A DNA stretch of 6,328 bases from Clostridiales bacterium (GTDB lineage: Bacteria > Bacillota > Clostridia > Oscillospirales > Oscillospiraceae): the NCBI GenBank assembly GCA_019422005.1, contig JAHZEF010000131.1:1-6328 (forward strand). Direction: 5' to 3'. This document shows, one piece after another, positions 1 to 5,452 of this stretch. The translations under genes were made by a program, and so were the position numbers. The notes beneath the pieces are model-generated. The model had not been told where the DNA came from. It made no database searches and saw only the letters and a program-made list of their open reading frames with translations. How positions within the stretch are numbered: the stretch's first letter is position 1; each line of letters starts with the position of its first letter.

Positions 1-972
1 GCCTCCTATGCCATCGTGCAGGCCGGCGCGATCCCGGTGTTCTGCGACGTCAAGGAAGACCATACCATTGATCCGGACGATATTGAGAAGAAGATCACTG
101 ACAGGACCAAGGGAATTGTCTGCGTGCATCTGTACGGCGTGATCTGCGATATGGGCCGGATTATGGATATCGCCAGGAAGCACAACCTGTACGTGATTGA
201 AGACTGCGCGCAGGCGATCGGCGGCAAGTACAAGGATCAGTATGTGGGCACCATCGGCAATGTGGGCTGCTACAGCTTCTGCCAGTCCAAGCATTTTACA
301 ACCGGCGGCGAAGGCGGCATGGTTCTGACCATGGACGAGGATTTGGGCTGGGAGTGCCGCAGCTTCCGCGACCACGGCTACGACGTCAAGGCGCGTATGA
401 ACATGCTGGCCCTGGAAGAGTCTCTGCCCTATATCCATACCCGCGTCGGCTTCAACTACCGCATGACGGAGATCCAGTCCCAGTTCGGCATTAATGAGCT
501 GGAGCGCTTCGACACGTGGAATATGCCGCGCCGGAAAGAGTATGCCAGGATGTATGATGCGGCGCTGGGCGGCCTGAAGGGCGTGGCCGCGCTGCCGGTC
601 AATACGCCGGAGCGCCAGAATGCGTACTGGTGGTATCCTGTCACGCTGAATCTGGATGCGCTGGATATTGATGCGCCGGCCTTTGTCAAGGAAATGGGCG
701 CCCGCAAAATCCCCTGCTATGGCATCCAGTGGCCGGAAGCCTATGAGGAGAAGGCCTACAAGGAGCTCAACGGCTTCGGAGAGGCGAAGTTCCCCTTCAA
801 CTCCAAGGAATACAATCCCAAGGGGATCAATTACCAGGGCGTGGTGTGCCCGGTTGCCAAATCCATGCGCGCCCGCACCATCAACCTGTTCCTGCATCCC
901 ACCTGGGAGAAGGAGCACATCCAGAGAGTGATCGACGCTTTTGTGGAGATTCACAACGCTCATCTGAAATAA
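1..972 (+). CDS. DegT/DnrJ/EryC1/StrS family PLP-dependent aminotransferase, 5'-truncated by window edge
   Basis: This is the C-terminal 323 codons of a sugar aminotransferase. The frame is open from base 1, so the GTG at 16 is an internal valine and not a start. Comparison with the paralogue at 2347 suggests that roughly 70-125 N-terminal residues lie outside the window. Fold-type I PLP features are clear. The motif VIEDCAQAIGG carries the aspartate (bases 202-204) that contacts the pyridine nitrogen. SFCQSKHFTTGGEGG carries the Schiff-base lysine (bases 289-291). RVGFNYRMTEIQSQFG is the usual family block after the active site. Family members transfer an amino group, usually from glutamate or glutamine, to a keto-sugar or keto-cyclitol in the cytoplasm. 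The C-terminal part contains YWWYP and a CYGIQWPEAY stretch and ends in a family-typical FLHPTW block. It is followed after 15 bases by a Gfo/Idh/MocA dehydrogenase, which could supply the ketone. Arginine codons are mostly CGC (10 of 17). The family is secure; the substrate is not known. Confidence 0.93.
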   Translation, partial: ASYAIVQAGAIPVFCDVKEDHTIDPDDIEKKITDRTKGIVCVHLYGVICDMGRIMDIARKHNLYVIEDCAQAIGGKYKDQYVGTIGNVGCYSFCQSKHFTTGGEGGMVLTMDEDLGWECRSFRDHGYDVKARMNMLALEESLPYIHTRVGFNYRMTEIQSQFGINELERFDTWNMPRRKEYARMYDAALGGLKGVAALPVNTPERQNAYWWYPVTLNLDALDIDAPAFVKEMGARKIPCYGIQWPEAYEEKAYKELNGFGEAKFPFNSKEYNPKGINYQGVVCPVAKSMRARTINLFLHPTWEKEHIQRVIDAFVEIHNAHLK

Positions 973-979
973 GAAGGAG
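973..979 (+). promoter_or_regulatory. Ribosome binding site of the Gfo/Idh/MocA gene
   Basis: GAAGGAG begins directly after the TAA of the upstream aminotransferase and lies 8 bases before the ATG at 988. This strong site fixes the start and, with the 15-base gap, supports co-transcription of the two genes. Confidence 0.85.
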
Positions 980-987
980 TCGGATCT

Positions 988-2031
988 ATGAAAAAAGTAC
1001 GTTGGGGCGTAATCGGCGCCGGCGGAATCGCCGACCGCCGTACCATCCCCGGCATGATGCTCTGCGGGAACGCCGAGCTGGTTGCTGTGATGGAGATCAA
1101 TATGGAACTGGCGGAGAAGTGCCGCGCCAAGTGGGGCTGCAGGAAGGCCTATGACAACGAAGCGGCCCTGCTGGCAGATCCGGAGATCGACGCCGTTTAT
1201 ATTGCTTCCCCGGTGGTTCTGCATGCAAAGCAGGCGATGGCTGCGGCTGACGCAGGCAAGCATGTTCTCATCGAGAAGCCCCTGGCCATGACCTCTGAGG
1301 AGGGTCAAAAGGTTGTAGACTACTGTGAGAGCAAGGGCGTGAAAATCGCCGCCGGTCTGATGATGCGCTTTGGGTCCTATGTGCAGGCCATGAAGAAAGC
1401 CATCGCGGAAGGGAAGATCGGCAAGGTAGTCTCGGGCTATTCCCAGTTTACCTGCTGGTATCCGGATATGCCCGGCAACTGGCGCCAGAGCAAGAAAAAC
1501 GGCGGCGGCGGCGCCATGATGGACATGGGCGTGCACTGTATCGACCTGATGCAGTATATTCTGGGCAGCCGTGTCAAGCAGGTGGCTGCGTTCCACGATA
1601 CGCTGACGTTCCATTATGAGGTGGAGGACTCCTCCATGGTCATGCTGCGGATGGAGAACGGCTGCCAGTGCGTAGTGCAGTCCAACTTCAACATTCCGGA
1701 TGATGCGGCCAAATGGCGCCTGGAATTCTTCGGCGACCAGGGCCGTCTGATGGGCGATACTGTGATCGGCCAGGTGGACGGCGGCAGCCTGGACGCGCTG
1801 TTCCTGGGCCCCCAGGGCGGCTACGATGCGCAGCAGGATGCAAAGAACGTCAAGGGCGAGCAGATTGACGTTGAGTTCGGCAATATGTATGCCAGGGAAG
1901 TGGAAAGCTTCTCCAACTCGATTCTGACCGGCGCGCCGCTGGAGGTTCCCGCCAGCGATGCCGTGCAGGTTCAGCGGGTTATGGAGGCGGCTTACCGCTC
2001 CAATGATGAGAAGTGTGTCATTGATCTGTAA
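988..2031 (+). CDS. Gfo/Idh/MocA family NAD(P)-dependent sugar/cyclitol oxidoreductase
   Basis: The 347-residue cytoplasmic protein has the usual length and two-domain layout of this family. The Rossmann fold starts at once with GVIGAGGIA (residues 7-15, a GxGxxA dinucleotide site). The second strand ends in an acidic residue (E36 in LVAVMEIN), which usually favours NAD over NADP. IEKPLAMT (95-102) is the hallmark EKP motif, and its lysine 97 is normally catalytic. GGGGAMMDMGVHCID (172-186) supplies the second signature, with D179, H183 and D186 in the usual D-x-G-x-H-x-x-D arrangement. These enzymes oxidise or reduce a hydroxyl or ketone on sugars, sugar nucleotides, inositols or related polyols. 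Placement 15 bases after an aminotransferase suggests that it makes or consumes the keto substrate of that enzyme, as in aminosugar or aminocyclitol routes. The start is set by GAAGGAG 8 bases upstream. The gene ends just before a strong terminator. Substrate and direction cannot be read from sequence. Confidence 0.92.
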   Translation: MKKVRWGVIGAGGIADRRTIPGMMLCGNAELVAVMEINMELAEKCRAKWGCRKAYDNEAALLADPEIDAVYIASPVVLHAKQAMAAADAGKHVLIEKPLAMTSEEGQKVVDYCESKGVKIAAGLMMRFGSYVQAMKKAIAEGKIGKVVSGYSQFTCWYPDMPGNWRQSKKNGGGGAMMDMGVHCIDLMQYILGSRVKQVAAFHDTLTFHYEVEDSSMVMLRMENGCQCVVQSNFNIPDDAAKWRLEFFGDQGRLMGDTVIGQVDGGSLDALFLGPQGGYDAQQDAKNVKGEQIDVEFGNMYAREVESFSNSILTGAPLEVPASDAVQVQRVMEAAYRSNDEKCVIDL

Positions 2032-2038
2032 ACAGCGC

Positions 2039-2070
2039 AAAAAGACGACGCCGGCCGGCGTCGTCTTTTT
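2039..2070 (+). terminator. Rho-independent terminator, perfectly palindromic and potentially bidirectional
   Basis: A 32-base perfect palindrome (2039-2054 mirrored by 2055-2070) starts 8 bases after the TAA of the oxidoreductase. The stem is AAAAAGACGACGCC paired to GGCGTCGTCTTTTT around a GGCC loop, so the 3' side ends in five T. The left side begins with five A, which gives the same signal on the opposite strand. It closes the aminotransferase-oxidoreductase unit and insulates it from the next gene. Confidence 0.92.
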
Positions 2071-2185
2071 GAATATGGATCGCCTTCCGGAGGGGCGGGA
2101 GCGAAACCGTTGAAATTCCCAAGAGTCCGGGTGTATCTTTGTGAAATGTGCGGACGGTATTCTTCAAGACTTTTTAAGAATTCTG

Positions 2186-2194
2186 TGATATGAT
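2186..2194 (+). promoter_or_regulatory. Extended -10 promoter of the second aminotransferase gene
   Basis: TG-A-TATGAT is an extended -10 element: TG at 2186-2187 and the hexamer at 2189-2194. No good -35 is present. The best is TTCAAG at 2164-2169, with 19-base spacing. Transcription would start near 2201, leaving a leader of about 145 bases. The sequence around the hexamer matches the mntP promoter in 12 of 13 positions. Confidence 0.5.
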
Positions 2195-2239
2195 ACAACC
2201 AGTAAAGGCACATCTGCGTATGCGGACGGGAGGTACCTG

Positions 2240-2296
2240 ATGTACCAGAGCGACTTCTGCCCCATGGGGCTGTTCCATTGCTGCAGGGATCCGTGA
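2240..2296 (+). CDS. Possible 18-residue leader peptide / small ORF
   Basis: An ATG at 2240 opens an 18-codon frame ending at TGA 2294-2296, encoding MYQSDFCPMGLFHCCRDP. It is preceded by GGGAGG (2228-2233) with 6-base spacing, as good as any ribosome binding site in the window. It lies wholly inside the transcribed leader and ends 50 bases before the start of the second aminotransferase. The peptide has three cysteines, including a CC pair. A GGTAC/GTACC inverted repeat (2232-2236 with 2242-2246) overlaps both its Shine-Dalgarno and its start codon and could modulate access. A six-codon frame (2220-2240) ends on TGATG, overlapping this start by one base. It could be a regulatory leader peptide, an independent small protein or chance. 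I do not recognise it, and no homologue could be checked. Confidence 0.35.
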   Translation: MYQSDFCPMGLFHCCRDP

Positions 2297-2329
2297 AAGG
2301 CTGTTTCCGAAACCATCAGTTTGCGAATA

Positions 2330-2338
2330 GGAAAGGAG
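2330..2338 (+). promoter_or_regulatory. Ribosome binding site deciding the start of the second aminotransferase
   Basis: GGAAAGGAG lies 8 bases before the ATG at 2347. It argues against the in-frame TTG at 2278, which would add 23 residues without family resemblance and lacks a well-placed Shine-Dalgarno. Confidence 0.85.
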
Positions 2339-2346
2339 CAGAAATC

Positions 2347-3663
2347 ATGGGTCAGAAAAAAGCGTCGGATTTCCGATACAATACGGGAGAGACAAAGGTG
2401 CCGTGGGCAGCGGTGGGCGAGAACTACAATGCCGAGGACCTGATGTCGATCATCCGGTTTATGATGAAGGGGCAGGGGCCCGGCTATGAGGCGGCGCTGG
2501 CTGCGGTGGAAAAAGAGGTCTATGCGCTGGACCGGGTGTCGGAGCCGCCGGCAAAGCTGTCCCTGGATGCGGAGGTTGCCAAGGCGGAAGAACTGTGCGA
2601 CCAGTACCTGGGGACTTCAGGATCGGTATTTTTGACGAACTGCACGGCGGGCTTCGAAATTGCGTGCAAGTATACGGGCCTGAAAGCCGGGGATGAAGTC
2701 ATTGTTCCGGCGATCACATTTGCGGCGACGATGGCGTACCCGCTGTCCATTGGATGCCGGATTGTCTTCGCGGATGTAGATCCTGTGACATTGAACATGG
2801 ATCCGGCGGATGTGGCGCGGAAGATCACGGATCGGACAAAGATGATCATTCCGGTGCACATCGGCGGCTACCCGGTGGATATGGATCCGATCATGGCGCT
2901 GGCGGAGCAGCATGATCTGATTGTGCTGGAGGATGCGGCCCACGCCTTTGGAGGGGAGTACAAAGGCAGAAAGCTGGGAACCATTGGCCATTTCGGTTCG
3001 TTCTCATTCCATGAGGTGAAGAACATCACCTCCTTTGGGGAAGGCGGAATTCTGTGCACCAGCATTGAGGAATTCCGGCCTGAGATGAAGCGCGCGCGGT
3101 TCCTGGGCACGGATTTCAGCCGAAAGATCAAGGATTGGCTGTATGATGTGACGCCCATTCAGGGGAAGGGGGGCGGAACGTTCGTTGCGACGAATTTCTC
3201 CACAACGGAGATTCAGGGCCTGGGGCTGCAGCTGCAGGTGGCGCGGATTGAGCAGATCATCGAGGCGCGGCGCCGTGCGGCGGCCTACCTGAATGAGCGT
3301 CTGTCCGGCTGCAGCGCGCTGACGACCCAGGATCTGGGCGGCGATGGGATCCGGCCTACGTTCCATCTGTACCGGCTGCTGGTGGATCCGGAACAGGCGG
3401 GCGGGGACGTGCAGGTGCTCAAGAAGAAGCTGGCGGAGAAGGGCGTGACGGAGATCGCGCACTTTGGGCCGCTGTACCGGTTCCAGGTTCTGAGGGATCT
3501 GGGATACGACGAGGATGCGATTGCGGCCACGTGCCCCAACTGTGAGGAAGTGTTTTACCACCGGTTTACCCATTTCCCCATCTACGGGCTGACCCAGGAA
3601 CAGCTGGACTACATGGCGGACGCCATTCTCGAGTCCATCCGCGAGATGCAGGCGGGAATCTGA
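2347..3663 (+). CDS. DegT/DnrJ/EryC1/StrS family PLP-dependent aminotransferase (second paralogue)
   Basis: This is a complete 438-residue sugar aminotransferase, at the long end for the family. An N-terminal KVPWAAVGENY block (17-27) is followed by GQGPGYEAAL (42-51). A stretch around 61-78 is extra relative to the usual layout. FLTNCTAGFEIA (95-106) takes the place of the usual phosphate-binding SNGTAAL-type loop. VLEDAAHAFGG (193-203) holds the PLP-contacting D196. SFSFHEVKNITSFGEGG (218-234) holds the Schiff-base lysine K225, and its HE-x-KN-x-T context resembles WecE-type enzymes. It aligns by eye with the aminotransferase at the left edge, for example KITDRTK, the ED and GEGG motifs, but clearly diverges, so the two probably use different substrates. 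It has its own promoter and leader, and the terminator upstream separates it from the oxidoreductase. Arginine codons are mainly CGG (13 of 22), unlike the first aminotransferase. A CPNC pair is present at 396-399. The amino acceptor is unknown; an aminosugar for a surface glycan or a small metabolite is plausible. Confidence 0.93.
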   Translation: MGQKKASDFRYNTGETKVPWAAVGENYNAEDLMSIIRFMMKGQGPGYEAALAAVEKEVYALDRVSEPPAKLSLDAEVAKAEELCDQYLGTSGSVFLTNCTAGFEIACKYTGLKAGDEVIVPAITFAATMAYPLSIGCRIVFADVDPVTLNMDPADVARKITDRTKMIIPVHIGGYPVDMDPIMALAEQHDLIVLEDAAHAFGGEYKGRKLGTIGHFGSFSFHEVKNITSFGEGGILCTSIEEFRPEMKRARFLGTDFSRKIKDWLYDVTPIQGKGGGTFVATNFSTTEIQGLGLQLQVARIEQIIEARRRAAAYLNERLSGCSALTTQDLGGDGIRPTFHLYRLLVDPEQAGGDVQVLKKKLAEKGVTEIAHFGPLYRFQVLRDLGYDEDAIAATCPNCEEVFYHRFTHFPIYGLTQEQLDYMADAILESIREMQAGI

Positions 3664-3674
3664 CTGTATCAGGC

Positions 3675-3704
3675 CGGGACGGGCGGCAGCTGCCGCCCGT
3701 CCCG
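3675..3704 (+). terminator. Strong GC-rich hairpin after the second aminotransferase, no T-tract
   Basis: A perfect 30-base palindrome lies 11 bases after the TGA, with arms CGGGACGGGCGGCAG (3675-3689) and CTGCCGCCCGTCCCG (3690-3704). The 3' flank is GCTGTGCTG, with no run of T. It is therefore not a canonical intrinsic terminator. It may act as a U-less or factor-assisted terminator or as a 3'-end stabiliser. Confidence 0.55.
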
Positions 3705-3712
3705 CTGTGCTG

Positions 3713-3726
3713 CCTGCCGCGGCAGG
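3713..3726 (+). repeat. Second GC-rich palindrome downstream of the aminotransferase
   Basis: CCTGCCGCGGCAGG is a perfect 14-base palindrome (six-base arms around GC), 8 bases after the larger one. It also lacks a T-tract. The tandem arrangement suggests that both hairpins serve 3'-end formation before the mntP promoter. Confidence 0.5.
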
Positions 3727-3817
3727 GGCCCAACGCCGATGCGTTCCCAGTTCATAGTTTGTTTACGAAATTCTCCGGACAATTGCGCGGGATACGGTTT
3801 CTTCTGCAGGCAGACTG

Positions 3818-3826
3818 TGATATAAT
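3818..3826 (+). promoter_or_regulatory. Extended -10 promoter of mntP
   Basis: TG-A-TATAAT has a consensus -10 hexamer at 3821-3826 and the extended TG at 3818-3819. No -35 close to TTGACA sits at 16-18 bases (TTTCTT at 3798-3803 is the 17-base position). Start of transcription near 3833 leaves only about 42 bases of leader before the GTG start. That is too short for the yybP-ykoY manganese riboswitch that precedes mntP in some bacteria. Confidence 0.65.
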
Positions 3827-3874
3827 AACTCCCGCTGTGGATTCAAGATTTCAAGTACAAGAGAGGTGCTTCCG

Positions 3875-4441
3875 GTGGGGCTGGTGGAATTGCTGCTGCT
3901 GGCAGTTGGGCTGTCCATGGATGCGTTTGCGGTGGCGGTCTGCAAGGGCCTGGCGATGCCGAAGCTGAAATGGCGTCATATGGCGACAGTGGGGCTGTGG
4001 TTCGGCGGATTTCAGGCGCTGATGCCGCTGCTGGGATATTTGCTGGGGACGACATTTCAGCGGTATATCGCTTCCATTGACCACTGGATTGCCTTTGTGC
4101 TGCTGGTGTTCATCGGCGCAAACATGATCCGGGAAGCCTTTTCCGGAGAGGAATCCCCGCCCAGCGGCTCGCTGCACTGGAAAACCATGGCGGTGATGGC
4201 GGTGGCGACCAGCATTGACGCGCTGGCTGTGGGCGTGACGTTTGCATTTCTGCATGTGAAAATTGCGCTGGCCATTGCGGTGATCGGCGTCACGACCTGT
4301 ATCCTTTCGGCGATTGGCGTGAAGGTCGGCAATGTGTTTGGCGTCCGGTACCGTTCCAAGGCTGAGTTTTTCGGCGGCGCGATTCTGATTCTGCTGGGAC
4401 TGAAAATTTTGCTGGAACACCTGGGTGTGCTGCAGCTTTGA
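3875..4441 (+). CDS. mntP: Manganese efflux pump MntP (DUF204 family)
   Basis: The 188-residue integral membrane protein exports Mn2+ across the cytoplasmic membrane and protects against manganese excess. It has two homologous halves of three hydrophobic segments, roughly 1-22, 37-60, 68-88, 105-126, 128-149 and 165-184. Each half carries the signature acidic motif: GLSMDAFAVAVCKGL with D16 and ATSIDALAVGVTFAFL with D115. These are the conserved transmembrane aspartates of the family. The length equals that of E. coli MntP as I recall it. I place the start at GTG 3875. The upstream GTG at 3866 overlaps the only Shine-Dalgarno (GAGAGG, 3861-3866) and adds three residues absent from the usual family beginning. 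A DUF368 transporter follows 95 bases downstream with no clear terminator or promoter between, so an operon is likely. No MntR operator could be identified by eye. Confidence 0.93.
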   Translation: MGLVELLLLAVGLSMDAFAVAVCKGLAMPKLKWRHMATVGLWFGGFQALMPLLGYLLGTTFQRYIASIDHWIAFVLLVFIGANMIREAFSGEESPPSGSLHWKTMAVMAVATSIDALAVGVTFAFLHVKIALAIAVIGVTTCILSAIGVKVGNVFGVRYRSKAEFFGGAILILLGLKILLEHLGVLQL

Positions 4442-4444
4442 AAA

Positions 4445-4480
4445 GGCGGTTTCCCGCCGGGCGGCCCCGGAAAGAGGCCG
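4445..4480 (+). other. Two small GC-rich hairpins in the mntP-popT spacer
   Basis: GGCGG (4445-4449) can pair with CCGCC (4454-4458), and CGGCC (4462-4466) with GGCCG (4476-4480). Neither is followed by T residues, so they are weak candidates for termination. They may tune expression or stability of the downstream cistron. No promoter was recognised in the 95-base gap. Confidence 0.3.
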
Positions 4481-4536
4481 GGTGACGGTGATGGGAAAGG
4501 GCCGCCGCGCGATCTGTCGGAAAGGTTTGGGATCCG

Positions 4537-5391
4537 ATGCGTATCAAAGAGTTGTTATTTGCCATGAGTCCGAAGCGGTGGCTGCTGCGGGTGATTCAGG
4601 GAATCCTGGTGGGAAGCGGCGCAATTCTGCCCGGAATCAGCGGCGGCGTCCTGTGCGTTTCATTTGGGCTGTACCAGCCCATGATGGCGCTGTTTGCCCA
4701 TCCGTTCCGGAATTTTAAAACGGCGTTTCCCCAGCTGTTCCCGGCCGGAATCGGCTGGATTCTGGGATTTTTTGCATTTGCCAGACTGATTACACTGTTT
4801 TTTTCTGCGGATTCCAATTTGGCCACGTGGCTGTTTATCGGGCTGATCGCCGGGACTTTTCCGGGCCTGTACCGGCAGGCCGGGCTCCAGGGACGGAGTG
4901 GGAGCGGATGGGCTGCAATGGCGGCGAGCTTTTTGCTGATGACAGGATTGTTCTTTGTCCTGAATCACTTTGCGGCGCTGCAGATTCAGCCCAACCTGTT
5001 TTGGTTCGGGTTTTGCGGTGTGCTCTGGGGGCTGAGCCTGGTTATTCCGGGTATGACGTCTTCCTCAACGCTGATTTTTCTGGGGTTGTTTGAACCGATG
5101 ACGGCCGGGATAGCCTCCTTTGACCCGGCTGTGGTGCTGCCGATGTTTCTGGGCGTTTTTTTGACGGTCATCCTGATGTCGCGGCTGGTTAACAGGATGT
5201 TTGACCGGCATTACTGCGCCGCCTTCCACATGGTTTTGGGTTTTGTGCTGGCGTCCACTGCTGCGATTATTCCGGTTTCCTACAGCAGTGCGGCGGACGC
5301 TTTCCTGTGTCTGCTCTGCGGCCTGGCGGGCTTTGCGGCATCCTGGTGGGTGGATCAGAGGGAACGGAGGGGCAGGGAAAATTGTCCTTGA
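4537..5391 (+). CDS. popT: DUF368 family membrane protein, PopT-type undecaprenyl-phosphate transporter
   Basis: The 284-residue polytopic membrane protein has about eight hydrophobic stretches. DUF368 proteins were recently shown, together with DedA/UptA proteins, to return the lipid carrier undecaprenyl phosphate across the cytoplasmic membrane for peptidoglycan and surface polymer synthesis. The family hallmark is two related re-entrant motifs. Here these are QGILVGSGAILPGISGGVL (21-39, with a following GLYQPM) and SLVIPGMTSSSTLIFLG (167-183, with a following LFEPM). The repeat supports an internally duplicated, inverted fold. In the second copy GMTSSS replaces the more usual GxSGS. Length fits the family. 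The ATG at 4537 is preceded by GGAAAGG (4519-4525) at a rather long 11-base spacing. An alternative in-frame ATG at 4564 has no Shine-Dalgarno. The C-terminus is short, charged and probably cytoplasmic. The gene lies 95 bases after mntP, and its stop overlaps the next promoter. Family assignment is confident; the transport role is by family. Confidence 0.88.
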   Translation: MRIKELLFAMSPKRWLLRVIQGILVGSGAILPGISGGVLCVSFGLYQPMMALFAHPFRNFKTAFPQLFPAGIGWILGFFAFARLITLFFSADSNLATWLFIGLIAGTFPGLYRQAGLQGRSGSGWAAMAASFLLMTGLFFVLNHFAALQIQPNLFWFGFCGVLWGLSLVIPGMTSSSTLIFLGLFEPMTAGIASFDPAVVLPMFLGVFLTVILMSRLVNRMFDRHYCAAFHMVLGFVLASTAAIIPVSYSSAADAFLCLLCGLAGFAASWWVDQRERRGRENCP

Positions 5392-5415
5392 CTTTCCCGC
5401 TTTTTGCCATATACT
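5388..5415 (+). promoter_or_regulatory. Sigma-A type promoter of the thioredoxin-reductase-like gene
   Basis: TTGACT (5388-5393) and TATACT (5410-5415) are separated by 16 bases, the best -35/-10 pair in the window. The -35 overlaps the TGA stop of the DUF368 gene (5389-5391), and no terminator intervenes, so read-through from popT could add to expression. Predicted transcription start is near 5422. Confidence 0.8.
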
Positions 5416-5440
5416 ATTAATATAAGAATAATTCCTGTTT

Positions 5441-5447
5441 TGGAGGG
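5441..5447 (+). promoter_or_regulatory. Ribosome binding site of the thioredoxin-reductase-like gene
   Basis: TGGAGGG lies 5 bases before the ATG at 5453 and fixes that start. The FAD-binding motif begins within the first ten residues, as expected. Confidence 0.85.
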
Positions 5448-5452
5448 CTGAT

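Larger units (their letters stand above)
2071..2346 (+). other. Intergenic region and leader of the second aminotransferase gene
   Basis: The gap between the oxidoreductase stop and the next start is 315 bases, and 276 of them lie beyond the terminator. It holds a probable promoter near 2186-2194, a possible 18-codon small ORF at 2240-2296 and the ribosome binding site at 2330-2338. Local inverted repeats are GGTAC/GTACC (2232-2236 with 2242-2246), GCCCCATGGGGC (2259-2270) and GTTT/AAAC (2303-2306 with 2310-2313). I recognise no known riboswitch consensus and no tRNA. Nothing clear is seen in 2071-2160. Confidence 0.6.

Noticed and set aside
2278..2346. N-terminal extension of the second aminotransferase from TTG 2278
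   Set aside because: The 23 added residues do not resemble the family N-terminus, there is no suitably placed Shine-Dalgarno, and the ATG at 2347 has GGAAAGGAG at ideal spacing.
2201..2346. Known riboswitch or T-box in the leader
   Set aside because: No conserved T-box sequence, SAM, glycine, ZTP, guanidine or manganese riboswitch consensus could be recognised. Only short inverted repeats are visible.
3004..3573. 189-codon minus-strand frame inside the second aminotransferase
   Set aside because: It is low-complexity in R, Q and H, has no family motif, and lies opposite a gene with intact catalytic motifs.
3866..3874. Upstream GTG as the mntP start
   Set aside because: It overlaps the GAGAGG ribosome binding site itself. 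The GTG at 3875 has correct spacing and yields the family-typical beginning.
4425..4718. Plus-strand frame bridging mntP and the DUF368 gene
   Set aside because: It overlaps the end of mntP and the well-supported start of the DUF368 gene in another frame, and its arginine-rich translation looks like a frame shadow.
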